Assembly (NCBI GenBank): GCA_964511065.1
Contig: CAZEEG010000020.1
Span: 1-60,750, forward strand
DNA: 60,750 nt
Direction of reading: 5' to 3'
Source: CALBRZ01 sp964511065
GTDB taxonomy: Bacteria > Planctomycetota > Planctomycetia > Pirellulales > S012-138
Below, in pieces: positions 16,798 through 27,200 of the stretch. How positions within the stretch are numbered: the first letter of the stretch is position 1; the number at the start of each line of letters is the position of its first letter. The position numbers and the translations under genes are program-made. The notes below the pieces were generated by a model that did no database searches, was not told the origin of the DNA, and saw nothing but the letters and a program-made list of their open reading frames with translations.

Positions 16798-19700
16798 ATG
16801 AAAATTGCCGTACGCTGCGAAAGCTGCCAACAGGCATTTTCGGCACCCCCGACAATGGCGGGAAAAACCGTCTCTTGTCCCAAGTGTAAACATCCCATTG
16901 CCATTCCGGCTGCCGGCACGCCAACCCCCGAGGCTGGCCCAGCGCCCGAGGGAGCCGAACAGCCACCGATGGGCAGCGCGCCCATGGCTCCCTATCCCGG
17001 CGCGATGCCCGATGCCTCGCAGCCGAACGCTCATGGCGGTTTCGATCCGTATGGCCTGGGCTACCCACAATCGGCGGCGCCTCCCTACGGGGGCGGCAAC
17101 TGGGGCGGCGGCTTTCCAACCGGCTACGGTGCGCCGCCGGGCTCGGATCCTGCGCAATACTATGGACCGGCCGGGTACGCAGCACCGCACGGATATGGGC
17201 CGGCACCGGGATACGGACCTCCCCAAGGCCCGATGATGGGGCAACCCTACGGCACGCCGGGGCAGGCGATGCCGGATTCCCAGCGGTCCCCGCTGATCTG
17301 GTGGGTTGCCGGCGGGGCAGGCGTGGTCGTGGTCATTCTGATGCTGCTCATGTTGACTGGTGGCGAACCGGACTACCAGCCCGTTGCCGCCAACCAGAAC
17401 AACGACATCGTCAACGGGCCAACACCGCCCATCCCGGAACGGACAGCCAACTCTAACACCACCCCTTCGCGCTCGTCCTCATCAAACGCAACCACGCAGC
17501 AACCCGCCTCGCGGCCCACTTCCACGCAAACAACACCGCAGACCACAACTCCGGCCTCCACACCGCCGGTCAGGCCGACGCCAAGCCCCGCCACGCGTCC
17601 CCAGCCTCGCTGGAAGGCCACGCTCGATGCGGGCAAGCCGTTTGAGTATCCCGACAGCGTCCGAGCTTTTCCCGCCGAACGTTGGATGAGGATCAATTAT
17701 TCGCTGCAACACGGCCCGTTCGTTTGCGTCAGCAGCAAAGACAGGGGCGAGCGGTTCCGGAAAATCGTGAATCTGCGTACCGGCGATGCCAGGTCCTTCA
17801 CCTATGCCAATCAAGAACTGAATGCGAAGTTGGAAGCCTGCATCGCGGTGAATGCTGAGGGGACCCTGGTCGCCGCGGCATTTGAAGGACTCCGGGGACC
17901 AGACGGCAAGCGTCGCTGCGCGATTGGAGTGATTTCCTTGGCGGATGGCGAGGTGCTGGCCGAAGCCTTTGTCGCTCGCGCACCAAAACGGATCGAATTT
18001 GTAACGTCCACGCAAGCGATCGCCTTGGGCGACGGCCTGAACAACGTCTACAGTTCCCTGGATGCCTATGTCCTGGACGCCAATTCAACCGAAGAGCCCA
18101 AGAACTATAGCCTTGGCGAGCGTCTCGACGCGGCGAACGTGGCTATCAGCCCCGGCGGCAAATATGTCGCCGTGCCATCGGAAGAGCAGGTGAATTTGTT
18201 TGAACTGGCCTCGGGCCGGCAAATTGGAACGGCGCCGATCCCCAAACCGTCGCAGTCATCCAACAAAGGCAACCCGCGCGGGTTGGCGTTCAGCCCCGAC
18301 GGCCGCGAACTGGTCGGCGCCTTTGCGTATCAGGACGATCTGCAGTTTGTGCGGTGGAATGCATCCACGGGCATGCCCCTTGCCAGCACCCTCCACTACC
18401 GGCCGCAACTTCAAAAGTTGTTGGATTCCAGCGAGTACATGGTGGCATCGCCTGCTGGCGATTGTTACCTGCTGCGCGGCAGGGTGCTGATCGACCGGGC
18501 CACCGGCGCACCGTTCTACGCTCTCGAAGGCGATGACGAACTGCGCTCCCCGCGTCTGCTGCGGCGCGACGCGCTATTGGGGATCACCCTCACGACCGAA
18601 AACGGCGGCAAGCGTGGGGACCAGTTCGCGATGGTGAAACTCTCGAACGAAACCCTGGACTCAGCCCTGAAGACCATCCTCGCTGAAAACTCCATCAACG
18701 CCGCCCCGATGGGCGCCACGGGCACTGCCACGTATGAGGAGGCACAGACCCTGCAGATGCCGTCGCAGGTGGCCTGGCAGGCTCCTCCGGCAATGGGCGT
18801 TGACAACGCAAAATTAGCCCACGAACCGTTCGAGATCGCCCCCGCACAGCACGCGGTCACCGGGGTGGCATTTTCCCGGGCTCAACCTCGACTGGTTGCC
18901 GTTTCGGTCTCGCGGCAAGGCGGCAATGCCCACTATCTCCAGCGGTTCGATATCCTCGCCAAGAATTCCCATAGCAAGCTCGCGCTGCCCGATGAACTGC
19001 AAGTGGCCGCCCTGAGCCCCGAGGGATCGCGGGCCATTGTCTGGAAAGGTGTCCCTCGCATGGGAGGACGCGGCTGGCACGAACAACTCGATCTGTATTC
19101 CTTCAGTGAGAAGCGGCACCTTATCCGCTGGACACCGTACCAGGACACCAGCAGCAGCCAGCGTTCTGGCTCGGTGGACCGTGAAAGCAGAGCCCGGGTC
19201 GTCTGGCTGGAGTTCACCGACGAAGATCACCTGCTGACCATCAACGGCACGGGCACGCTCGTCATGTGGAAACTGCCTGAAGCCAAGCCGCTGTGGCGCA
19301 TTTTCGACTTCGGCATGCAGGCGGCCCTCAACAGCAATCGCCGCGCGGTGGTTGGTTCCTCAGGTTACGTAGTATCGGTACCTGACGGTAAATGCCTGGG
19401 CCAACTCGACCCTTCGCCACTGGGAGGTGAGCCCAGTTCACTGGCATTTTCCACCGATGGCCGCCGTCTGTTTGCCAACTGTTTCAACAAAGAGTATGAG
19501 GAGCATTCAGTCGTGGAGTGGGACTGGGCGACCGGCAAGATCGTGAAGGCATTTTGGATTCCGATCGTCGGCCGTTCTCTGTCCCCCCAAACATCGCTGG
19601 TTCCCTTGGGACGTTCGTACCTGCTGCTTCCAGGCTCGCGGCTGGTGGACCTGGAACGCCAAATGATCGTGTGGCAATATGAACATCCACACGCCCTACC

Positions 19701-20352
19701 CACCGGGCCAACCATCGGGACTCGTATCACGGGCATTCCGGCCGACGGGTACACGTTCATCGATCAGAACTCTACGGCGCCGGGCCTCCTGGTCCGGGTC
19801 GAACTGCCTCATGCGTCGGCCCTGCAGGCCGCTGCCCGCGCCAACCGCGATGCGCAAATACTGGCTCCTCCCGGCGCTGCCATGCGGCTGGGCAGCATCG
19901 GTTTCAACGCAGGGGGCAAATCGCCACAACAGGTCATAACCGAGGCTTTTGCCAAATCCGGCTACATCATTGATCCGCAGGCCACGGTGACGATCAGCGT
20001 GAGCCAGCAGGAGAAGGCGACTGGTAACGTCAGCACGTACCAGCGTATTGATGGGCGCGGGGGAACGTACAAGGTTCAAGATCGCCAGATCACCTCCACC
20101 GTGACCGTCACCGATAGCCTGGGCCGACGTTGGACGGCAACGCAATTAAACACGAATCACGGGATGATGGTGCCCGATGGCGCCGATGTCACCGCCACGT
20201 TCAACGAAGGCATGCGCAAAGGGGCGACCCAATTCATGAACCATGTGCGCATCCCTCGCTGCTTGTTCGTCGAGCCCAAAGACCTGGGAATCGGCCGTTC
20301 GATCCTCGAAGGGAACCGCATTGTCGACCAGCCAGCCAATCACACCCCCTGA
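16798..20352 (+). CDS. zinc-ribbon, Gly/Pro-rich, single-TM protein with WD40-like domain
   Basis: The 1184-residue protein opens with a zinc ribbon, Cys7-x2-Cys10 and Cys27-x2-Cys30. A Pro/Gly/Tyr-rich linker (about 35-160) with PYGGG and GYGPAPGYG repeats follows, then one membrane helix (about 166-187). A Thr/Pro/Ser-rich stalk reaches about 275. The large C-terminal part has degenerate WD40-like blades, for example ISPGGKYVAVPSEEQVNLFE, FSPDGRELVGAF and FSTDGRRLFANC. A final module at about 1040-1130 (VTISVSQQEKATG, ITSTVTVTDSLGRRW) may be an added sandwich domain. The topology suggests a cytoplasmic zinc ribbon and an extracytoplasmic propeller. Function unknown; the architecture recurs in the protein at 34277-35317. 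Confidence 0.85.
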   Translation: MKIAVRCESCQQAFSAPPTMAGKTVSCPKCKHPIAIPAAGTPTPEAGPAPEGAEQPPMGSAPMAPYPGAMPDASQPNAHGGFDPYGLGYPQSAAPPYGGGNWGGGFPTGYGAPPGSDPAQYYGPAGYAAPHGYGPAPGYGPPQGPMMGQPYGTPGQAMPDSQRSPLIWWVAGGAGVVVVILMLLMLTGGEPDYQPVAANQNNDIVNGPTPPIPERTANSNTTPSRSSSSNATTQQPASRPTSTQTTPQTTTPASTPPVRPTPSPATRPQPRWKATLDAGKPFEYPDSVRAFPAERWMRINYSLQHGPFVCVSSKDRGERFRKIVNLRTGDARSFTYANQELNAKLEACIAVNAEGTLVAAAFEGLRGPDGKRRCAIGVISLADGEVLAEAFVARAPKRIEFVTSTQAIALGDGLNNVYSSLDAYVLDANSTEEPKNYSLGERLDAANVAISPGGKYVAVPSEEQVNLFELASGRQIGTAPIPKPSQSSNKGNPRGLAFSPDGRELVGAFAYQDDLQFVRWNASTGMPLASTLHYRPQLQKLLDSSEYMVASPAGDCYLLRGRVLIDRATGAPFYALEGDDELRSPRLLRRDALLGITLTTENGGKRGDQFAMVKLSNETLDSALKTILAENSINAAPMGATGTATYEEAQTLQMPSQVAWQAPPAMGVDNAKLAHEPFEIAPAQHAVTGVAFSRAQPRLVAVSVSRQGGNAHYLQRFDILAKNSHSKLALPDELQVAALSPEGSRAIVWKGVPRMGGRGWHEQLDLYSFSEKRHLIRWTPYQDTSSSQRSGSVDRESRARVVWLEFTDEDHLLTINGTGTLVMWKLPEAKPLWRIFDFGMQAALNSNRRAVVGSSGYVVSVPDGKCLGQLDPSPLGGEPSSLAFSTDGRRLFANCFNKEYEEHSVVEWDWATGKIVKAFWIPIVGRSLSPQTSLVPLGRSYLLLPGSRLVDLERQMIVWQYEHPHALPTGPTIGTRITGIPADGYTFIDQNSTAPGLLVRVELPHASALQAAARANRDAQILAPPGAAMRLGSIGFNAGGKSPQQVITEAFAKSGYIIDPQATVTISVSQQEKATGNVSTYQRIDGRGGTYKVQDRQITSTVTVTDSLGRRWTATQLNTNHGMMVPDGADVTATFNEGMRKGATQFMNHVRIPRCLFVEPKDLGIGRSILEGNRIVDQPANHTP

Positions 20353-20454
20353 TGCTTCCTGCCATCGGCCGCCTCGCTGGGGTGCAGCCCCCTTCGGCGG
20401 AGCCGAGGTTATGGGCCGCAGAACACCGTCGCAGCCGGGGGGCCGTGGTATGCT

Positions 20455-21726
20455 TCAGCGTGACTTGAGAACGTCGGCACACGTGAAGGTTCCGCCTAGC
20501 ACTTCATCGGCCGGGCAATCGAGCCAGTGCTGCAGGATGGCCGCATAGACCTGGCGGAAATCGGTGTGGTGTCTCAGATCGCCCGAGTCGAGGTCGTCTA
20601 ACCGCGGGTGCGCGCCCACCAGTCCGGATTTCCCTCCGGCGCCAACCAGGAACATCGGAGCAGCCGCACCGTGATCGGTGCCGGCGCTGGCGTTCTCTTT
20701 AACGCGGCGGCCAAACTCGCTGAATGTCATGACCAGCACGCGGTCGCCGTGGCCGCGAGCTTGTATGTCGGCCATGAAAGCGCCCAGCGATTGCGACAAC
20801 TGCCCCAGAAGCGCAGCGTGGGCGGCCGATTGGTTGGCGTGGGTATCGAAGCCTCCCAGCGAGAGATAGTACATGCGGCACGGCAAGCCCGAGTCGATCA
20901 ACTGCGCCACCGTGCGAAGCTGCCGCCCTAGCGGTAGCGGCGGATAGCTGGCGGCCGCGTCCCCTTCGCGCAACGACTCTTGCAGTTTGCCGCTGGCATC
21001 CAAGGCCGTGAGCGTGGTCTGCCGCACGAATTGGGTCAGCGACTCTCCACCATCGCGGCCATCGGGCGTGGCCGCCACGTCGCGCAAAGCCGCGCTGGAC
21101 AGGCCGCCGCTGGTCGAACGCAGGTGAAAGCCGTCCAGCGTGTCGATGGACGGCACGGCCACCTGCCGCCCCACCAATGCCAACGGAACCGGCCCGCCGC
21201 CCAGGTGCAGGGCGGGTACCGCACCGAATTGCTGTTGCGAACCAGCATCGAGCGCGCGGCCCAACCAGCCGGTCCGAGGGCGGTTGGGTTCCGCCGCCTC
21301 GGCCCTGGTTTCTTTCGCACGATGGCAACTGTGCCAGATGTCCATGCTCTCAAAGTGCGAACGGTTGGGGTTGGGATACCCCACCCCTTGCACCACAGTC
21401 AACAGCCCTTGTTCATACAACGCAGCCATCGCCTGCATCTGCGGATGCAGGCCGATCCCATCCTCAAGCGGCAGCACACTCGCACTGCCAATACGCAAGG
21501 CCACCCGATTGCGGGCGTACAGGGGATCGCGGTACGGAATCACCGTGTTGAGGCCGTCGTTCCCGCCCGATAGCTGAAGGACCACCAGCACACGGCGATC
21601 GCTTCGTCCTCGGGCGGCGAGTGCTGCCGCCGTTGAGGCCAGAAACGCCGGAGCCGTTAACCGGGCCGACAACAGGCACATGCCGCCCAAAGTATCGTGC
21701 AAAAACCGGCGTCGGGTTGTAGCCAT
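20455..21726 (-). CDS. DUF1501 family protein (Tat-exported)
   Basis: A 423-residue protein with a twin-arginine leader (TTRRRFLHDTLGG) and a hydrophobic segment. DUF1501 motifs follow: VLVVLQLSGGNDGLNTVIPY, SMDIWHSC, FDTHANQSAAHAALLGQL and VLVMTFSEFGRRVKENASAGTDHGAA. The fold is sulfatase/alkaline-phosphatase-like, but no enzymatic activity is established. It lies 61 bp downstream of the DUF1800 gene on the same strand. This is the standard DUF1800-DUF1501 pair, thought to act together at the cell surface. Confidence 0.93.
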   Translation of the reverse strand: MATTRRRFLHDTLGGMCLLSARLTAPAFLASTAAALAARGRSDRRVLVVLQLSGGNDGLNTVIPYRDPLYARNRVALRIGSASVLPLEDGIGLHPQMQAMAALYEQGLLTVVQGVGYPNPNRSHFESMDIWHSCHRAKETRAEAAEPNRPRTGWLGRALDAGSQQQFGAVPALHLGGGPVPLALVGRQVAVPSIDTLDGFHLRSTSGGLSSAALRDVAATPDGRDGGESLTQFVRQTTLTALDASGKLQESLREGDAAASYPPLPLGRQLRTVAQLIDSGLPCRMYYLSLGGFDTHANQSAAHAALLGQLSQSLGAFMADIQARGHGDRVLVMTFSEFGRRVKENASAGTDHGAAAPMFLVGAGGKSGLVGAHPRLDDLDSGDLRHHTDFRQVYAAILQHWLDCPADEVLGGTFTCADVLKSR

Positions 21727-21787
21727 GGCCGCTGTCTCCTAAGGCAGAAATGTGGGGGGAGGCCGCCCCGGTGCGCTGCAAGGCATA

Positions 21788-23221
21788 TCAAGCAAGCTGA
21801 AATTCCGGTAAGGCTGCGATGGCTTGCACCACGCGGGCATAGCGCAGGGAATCATCTTCACTGCGCAGCCTAGCATCACTGCGCAGGCTGGTATCACTGC
21901 TTTGGCCGCCATCGCCCCCGGCGGCCGCTGCCAGCTTCACGTGCCATGCAGGCTGCGGCGTTTCGCCCAGCAGCAGTTGCGATAGCCGAACGACGGCCTC
22001 GGAGGTGCCTTGAACTCCCTGCCTGGCCAATACGTCCACCACATCGAGCTTGTTGGCATATTGGCGATCGGTCCCACTGACCAATGCCCAAACGAGGTTC
22101 AGCCGCCCCAGGACCGATGCTGAATGGAGCCACTCGCGGCCACCATTCCAGCCTTTCACCGTGGGCGGCTGGAACAATGCCTGGCCCAGTTCAGCCACAT
22201 CCCGGGCAAGGCGGTAGCTATTGGTAGTGCCCTGGAGCGTGCGTAACAGGCCGACGGCCAGTTCCACCGGCCCCTTGATCTTTTGCCGCCGGGCCAGCGG
22301 CGAGAAGAACAAGTTCGCCCCCAACATGGTTTGCAGCAGCCAGGCGGTATCGTAGTCGCGCCGCCGATATTCAGCCGCCAATGGTTCCAACAGCCGCGCC
22401 GGAGGCTGCACCGCTTCGCTGATGAAGTGGCGGAACAGTTTACCGGTAAGGAAGCGAGCGGTCGCCGGATGCTCAAGCAGGATGGCCAGTACGTCGTCGC
22501 CGTTCCAGTTGCCCGATCGGCCAAGCACGGTTTTCTTGCCGCTGTCGTGTTCCTGCGGGTTGAAGCTGAACCGCTTCTGCCGGACTTCCCAACCGGTGAA
22601 CGCCCTGGCTGCCTCGCGAATATCGGCCTCGCTGTACTGGTCCAGTCCCAGGCAGAACAGCTCCATCACCTCGCGGGCGAAGTTCTCGTTGGGTTGCCGT
22701 TTGCGGTTGGTGGCTGAATCGAGCCACAGGAGCATGGCCGGGTCGCGCGCGATCTCCCTCAGCAGGGGTGCGAAATGTCCCAAGGCGTGACGGCGGAAGA
22801 TGCCGTGCTGCCGGTACATCAGTTCCACGCTACCAACCTTGGCAAAGCTGGTGGCGAAGTGCCCGTGCCAAAACAGCGTCATCCGCTCGTGCAGCGGATG
22901 CGGCGAGTGCAGCATGGCATACAGCCACCATGCGGCCAGGCTGTCGATGCTGCTGCCGCCCAAGAGCGGTTGGGCCGCCTCGGCTATTTCCTGTTCAAAC
23001 TGCGGGTGTTCGGCTCCTCCCCGCACGAGCGCCTCGACCGCTGCGCCTGGCGGTTCCTGAATAGCCTGTTGAAGCTGCTGCCAGTTTGCGCCCAGGCCGG
23101 CCCGACGGTACAGGTGCGAAGCCGCAGCCAGGTCCCAAGGCAAGCCGGGTTGTGGTTCAAACGGCGCCCAGGCCCAGGACGGCTCGACATCGGCAAGCGA
23201 GAACGGTTGGCGAGCGGTCAT
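21788..23221 (-). CDS. DUF1800 family protein
   Basis: ATG 23221 is chosen because GAGGAG lies just upstream and the product (477 aa) has the usual family length; further upstream the frame encodes no conserved sequence. Motifs include HLYRRAGLGANWQQLQQA, MTLFWHGHFATSF, RQHGIFRRHALGHF, NENFAREVMELFCLG and FTGWEVRQKRFSFNP. DUF1800 proteins are of unknown function and are nearly always paired with DUF1501, which follows here after 61 bp. No clear Sec signal is visible at this start, so export may depend on its DUF1501 partner. Confidence 0.92.
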   Translation of the reverse strand: MTARQPFSLADVEPSWAWAPFEPQPGLPWDLAAASHLYRRAGLGANWQQLQQAIQEPPGAAVEALVRGGAEHPQFEQEIAEAAQPLLGGSSIDSLAAWWLYAMLHSPHPLHERMTLFWHGHFATSFAKVGSVELMYRQHGIFRRHALGHFAPLLREIARDPAMLLWLDSATNRKRQPNENFAREVMELFCLGLDQYSEADIREAARAFTGWEVRQKRFSFNPQEHDSGKKTVLGRSGNWNGDDVLAILLEHPATARFLTGKLFRHFISEAVQPPARLLEPLAAEYRRRDYDTAWLLQTMLGANLFFSPLARRQKIKGPVELAVGLLRTLQGTTNSYRLARDVAELGQALFQPPTVKGWNGGREWLHSASVLGRLNLVWALVSGTDRQYANKLDVVDVLARQGVQGTSEAVVRLSQLLLGETPQPAWHVKLAAAAGGDGGQSSDTSLRSDARLRSEDDSLRYARVVQAIAALPEFQLA

Positions 23222-23655
23222 CCAACTGCTCCTCGGATATGGCGAGAGCGGGAAATCGGCGCACCGCGGCCGCTGGTCGCCGCCACAGAACAGCGGGGGC
23301 ACGGCAACCGGGAGGACGCCGGAGGCACTACACAAGCAAGCCGCAGCGGCGGCTCCCCGGTGAGCGGTAACCGCCATCGGTAAGCCATACCGCCTGGGGG
23401 ACAGCGAAGTTTCAACGAAATGGATGCGGGGGAGAATACGGCGGCAAACAACTGAGCCAGCGGCCCCATTGCCCCCCAACCTCCAAGGCAGGCGAACGAC
23501 GGTGTCCGCCTCGCGCGATTCTCACCGTCACGCCGGTAACAAACGCTCAGTTGTGGCCTACGGTTTCACAGGGATGCGCCTGCGGCGATCCCTGCCGCCA
23601 TACAACCGATTCAACCCATTCCACCCAACCCGTTCACCCTTGTAGTTTGAAGGTC
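23222..23655. other. divergent intergenic region
   Basis: A 434-bp spacer between the DUF1800 gene (minus) and the flippase gene (plus). The 50 bp before the flippase start are C/A-rich with repeated 'CAACCC' steps. I see no gene or convincing promoter. Confidence 0.35.
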
Positions 23656-25179
23656 ATGCCGATGGGCGTTTTTCCGCGCCGGGCTCCTTCCGCACGTGTC
23701 TCCCGCTGGCTGCAGGCCGACACGCTCACCCAGAGCGTGCTGTTTCTGCTGGCGATGACGGTGTTGCAACGGGGGATCGGGTTCTTTCGCGGGGTGCTGT
23801 TCTGCAGTTGGCTGGATGCCGAACAACTCGGCCAATGGGACCTCGCCTACGGCTTCCTGATGCTGGCCGCGCCGGTCGCGGTGGTGGGCCTGCCGGGCAC
23901 GTTCGGGCGATACCTGGAGTATTACCGTACACGCGGCCAGACACGGCCATTCTTGCGGCACACCACGCTGTGGATCGCCGTCCTGGCCGTCGCCGGCACA
24001 ACCTGGATGTACCTGGCCCCGGGTTGGTTCTCCGAACTGATCTTTGGGCGGCGAGGCGAGGAACGCCTGATCGGGTGGATTTCGCTGGCCGTGCTGGTGC
24101 TGATCGCGTTCAACTACATGTATGAACTGTTTGGCGGGCTGCGCATCTTCCGGCTGGTGTCGATCCTCCAGTTTGTCCAGAGCCTGGCGTTCTTCGGACT
24201 GGGCACGCTGCTGATCCTGTGGTGGCAGCCCACGGCCCAAAGCGTGGTGCTGGCGTTTCTGTTTTCGACCAGTATCTGCGTGGTCATGGCGTTCTGGTGG
24301 ATGGCGCCCGCGGTGGGAACACTGCCGGCGACAACATCGCCGCTGGGCGCGGTCGACCTGGGCCGCAAGCTACTGCCGTTTGCGGCCAACGTGTGGATCA
24401 CCAATTGGCTGGCGAACCTGTTTGAAGTGGTCGATCGCTACATGATTGTCCACCATAGTGGGATGGCCTCCGAAATTGCGCTCGCCCAGGTGGGCAATTA
24501 TCACGCCGCCCGCGTACTGCCGATGGTGATGATTGCCGTGGCGGCCCTGCTGCGTTCGGCGGTGCTACCGCACCTCAGCCACGATTGGGAGGCCGGGCGC
24601 CGCAGCGACGTTTCCCGGCAGCTTAGCCTGGCGGTCCGCATGCTGGGGCTGGCGCTGCTGGCCGGTTCGGTAGTCCTGCAGTTGGTGGCGCCGTTCATTT
24701 TTCACTACGGCTTTGGCGGCAAGTTTGATGGCGGCCTGGCCGTACTGCCACTGACCCTGACTTATCTCTGCTGGGTCGGCTTGATGGTGGTTGCCAGCAG
24801 CTACCTGTGGATTGCCGAGCGGGCCATGCTGGGAAGCATCTCCATGGCCCTGGGATTGGCCGTGAACATTCTGCTGAACCTGCTGCTGTTGCCGCGGTAT
24901 GGGCTGTACGGGGCCGTGCTGGCCACGGCCATCGCAAACGCCGTCACGCTGGGAACCACACTGTGGTTCAACCGCATCGCCGGAATGCGCGTCGATCGGG
25001 GCATGACCATCGCCGCCATCAGCCCCGCTTGCCTGGCGGCCGGGCCCTGGGTGTCGCTGGCCGTGCTGCTGGTGCTCTTGCACCAGGCACTGTCGCGCCA
25101 GTGGCTGTTCAGCACCTCCGAGCGGCAAATGTGCCTGGCACTGCTGGACAAGGCGCTGGTGAAACTCCGCCGCCGATAA
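23656..25179 (+). CDS. polysaccharide-type flippase (MATE/MOP superfamily)
   Basis: Starting at ATG 23656 (GAAGG upstream), the 507-residue protein has about 12-14 membrane helices spread evenly. A short positively charged N-terminus precedes FLLAMTVLQRGIGFFRGVLF. The oligosaccharide-flippase pattern is seen in 'LGQWDLAYGFLML' near the N-terminus and 'LLLPRYGLYGAVLATAIANA' near the C-terminus. It should flip lipid-linked saccharides across the inner membrane. No glycosyltransferase cluster surrounds it, so the substrate is unknown. Confidence 0.87.
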   Translation: MPMGVFPRRAPSARVSRWLQADTLTQSVLFLLAMTVLQRGIGFFRGVLFCSWLDAEQLGQWDLAYGFLMLAAPVAVVGLPGTFGRYLEYYRTRGQTRPFLRHTTLWIAVLAVAGTTWMYLAPGWFSELIFGRRGEERLIGWISLAVLVLIAFNYMYELFGGLRIFRLVSILQFVQSLAFFGLGTLLILWWQPTAQSVVLAFLFSTSICVVMAFWWMAPAVGTLPATTSPLGAVDLGRKLLPFAANVWITNWLANLFEVVDRYMIVHHSGMASEIALAQVGNYHAARVLPMVMIAVAALLRSAVLPHLSHDWEAGRRSDVSRQLSLAVRMLGLALLAGSVVLQLVAPFIFHYGFGGKFDGGLAVLPLTLTYLCWVGLMVVASSYLWIAERAMLGSISMALGLAVNILLNLLLLPRYGLYGAVLATAIANAVTLGTTLWFNRIAGMRVDRGMTIAAISPACLAAGPWVSLAVLLVLLHQALSRQWLFSTSERQMCLALLDKALVKLRRR

Positions 25180-25660
25180 GGCCGCGAGCGGCCGTTACGC
25201 GATACACCTGCACACCCCGCGCAAGTGCTGGCGCCCACGGCACCAGCGCCACGGCCATTGCGAATCGCCGCGGCAACGCGCGCTCCTTTTACACGAAATG
25301 GTCTGCCGCCCGATCGCCTGGATTGGATCGTGGCGCGGCAACTTGCCGCGTTTCCGCTCGCCAATCCATCGACAAACCCCTGTTGGGACCAANNNNNNNN
25401 NNNNNNNNNNNNNNNNNNNNNNNNNNNNNNNNNNNNNNNNNNNNNNNNNNNNNNNNNNNNNNNNNNNNNNNNNNNNNNNNNNNNNNNNNNNNGTTGCGCT
25501 CACCATCGCTCGATCGCGCTATGGCTACAGGGTGGCTATACATTTGTCACGCGGGACAGGCCGTGTACCAGCTGCGGCCGGAATGATCCAGATTCGGTTG
25601 CCGATATCCGATTCCCTTGTAACCTTAGTCGTGTAGATTCGAAACAGGAGTCGCCCAGAC
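25180..25660. other. intergenic region with assembly gap
   Basis: A 481-bp stretch between the flippase and WYL regulator, including 100 N. Neither flank shows a tandem repeat. The right flank up to 25660 probably contains the WYL promoter, but I cannot pick boxes with confidence. AGGAG about 13 bp before ATG 25661 is a reasonable ribosome binding site. Confidence 0.35.
25393..25492. other. assembly gap (100 N)
   Basis: Exactly 100 N between the flippase and WYL regulator genes. Unlike the other two gaps its flanks are not visibly repetitive, so a gene or repeat could be hidden. Confidence 0.99.
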
Positions 25661-26677
25661 ATGGGGCAAGTCGATCCATTGAACCGCCTATTGCTGCTGT
25701 TGCGCTCGCTATCCAACCGAAGTGAAGGCAGTACGCTGCGGCAACTCGCGGATGAATTTGGAGTGCATACCAGAACGGTTCGCCGCGACATCACCATGCT
25801 GCAGAAGGTCGGTTTCACGGTCGTGGAAAAGGTGGGACCACGCGGCCTCAAAACCTGGCATGTCGAAACCAACGAGGGCCTATCAACATTATCCTTCACC
25901 TTCGACGAGGCCCTGGCACTGTACCTGGGCCGGCGATTCCTCACGCAGTTAGCAGGCACACTGATTGGGGAGGCAGCCAATCGTGCGTTCCGGAAAATCC
26001 GCTCCAGCTTGGGCACCAACGCCGTTAAATACATCGATTCCATCACGCCCAAGTGGCACGTCACCGCGTTCGGGGCCGCCGATTACTCCGCCAAGAGCGA
26101 CATCCTGGAACAGTTGCTCTTGGGCCTGGAAGATCACGTGGTCGTGAAAATGAGCTATCGGTCGCTCCGGGCGACCGAACCGGTAACCTACCCGATCCAC
26201 CCCTACGCATTCGTGCAGCACCGCAGCTCGCTCTATGTGGTGGGTTACTCGTGCAATCATGATGAAATTCGCGTATTCAAGGTAGATCGTATCGAAGCGG
26301 CCCAGAAAACATCCCGCCCCTTTAAGGTGCCAGACGATTTCAATCTGGAATCGTTCATGGGCAAGGCATTTGGCGTTTACGTGGGCGATGACGACATCAC
26401 CGTGAAGGTTCGCTTTCGGCCCGCGGTGGCTCGATACGTGGCGGAATCCACCTGGCATCCCAGCCAGACGCTCTCCACGCTGCGCGATGGCAGCGTGCTG
26501 GCGGAGTTTCAGTTGTCGGAAACGCGCGAAATCAAAGCCTGGGTGATGAGCTTTGGAAGCCAGGCCGAAGTGCTGGAACCGCAGGAATTGCGGCAAGAGG
26601 TCGCCGAAGAATTGCGAAAAGCCCACGAACACTATGCGTCGCAGGATCCCGTTTCGCGCTCGGATTTCCCGAAGTGA
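25661..26677 (+). CDS. WYL-domain transcriptional regulator
   Basis: A 338-residue YafY/DeoR-like regulator. Residues 1-55 form a winged HTH (LNRLLLLLRSLSNRSEG, then LRQLADEFGVHTRTVRRDI). A central WYL domain reads YPIHPYAFVQHRSSLYVVGY and EIRVFKVDRIEAA, and a C-terminal WCX-type extension follows (VKVRFRPAVARYVAEST). WYL domains bind ligands, possibly nucleic acids or nucleotides, and control DNA-damage or defence genes in several bacteria. Here it is alone, with a gap upstream and a repeat island downstream, so its target is unknown and may be itself. Confidence 0.9.
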   Translation: MGQVDPLNRLLLLLRSLSNRSEGSTLRQLADEFGVHTRTVRRDITMLQKVGFTVVEKVGPRGLKTWHVETNEGLSTLSFTFDEALALYLGRRFLTQLAGTLIGEAANRAFRKIRSSLGTNAVKYIDSITPKWHVTAFGAADYSAKSDILEQLLLGLEDHVVVKMSYRSLRATEPVTYPIHPYAFVQHRSSLYVVGYSCNHDEIRVFKVDRIEAAQKTSRPFKVPDDFNLESFMGKAFGVYVGDDDITVKVRFRPAVARYVAESTWHPSQTLSTLRDGSVLAEFQLSETREIKAWVMSFGSQAEVLEPQELRQEVAEELRKAHEHYASQDPVSRSDFPK

Positions 26678-26937
26678 AGCCTTCACCAGGGCCGGACGAT
26701 GAACTGCAGTTGCTCGCGCCACGGGGGCCCGGTAACAAAGAATGAAGCATCATCCGGAATCACAAACATTTCAGAATGTATTTGAGTATTCGCGTGGCTG
26801 AATGAAAAAGATTCAGGACGCGGTGGCGAAATGGTAATGATCGTAAAAAAAGTGCCAGTGCCATCCGTAAGACTACCGAAGTGATGATCGGCGACCTGGA
26901 AAACCGGTTGAAACCATTTGCCGACAAGCTGCGAATG

Positions 26938-27053
26938 ATGATTGGTTGTTGGGCTGCCAATGTTCGATTGCCGAATGATCGGCGGCAAGAATCCAGGTTT
27001 TTCAGCACCATCCGCGGCATTTAGGCGGACCAGGGTGAAATGAAGCGGACATG
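26938..27053. repeat. dispersed intergenic repeat, copy B
   Basis: Related to copies at 8016-8121 and 36636-36742. The best shared block is TTTTTCAGCACCATCCGCGG, followed by CATTTAGGCGGACCAG and TGAAATG. To its left GCCGAATGATCGGC is a perfect 5-bp hairpin with a 4-nt loop. Confidence 0.85.
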
Positions 27054-27147
27054 GTCTGCGCAGGTGTCAATCATGGCTCAATGTGAACAAGCGGGGTAGG
27101 GGCCGCACCATTGCGACGCACAGAACGGGGCAATCGGCAGGCGCAAA

Positions 27148-27200
27148 CCAGTGGGGCAAGAGCCGTGCCAGTGGGGCAAGGCACGTGCTTCGGGGCAGAT
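27148..27200. repeat. short 20-bp tandem repeat
   Basis: CCAGTGGGGCAAGAGCCGTG (27148-27167) is followed by CCAGTGGGGCAAGGCACGTG (27168-27187) and a third, diverged unit with CTTCGGGGCAG. Similar GGGGCAA blocks continue upstream, at lower identity. Confidence 0.75.
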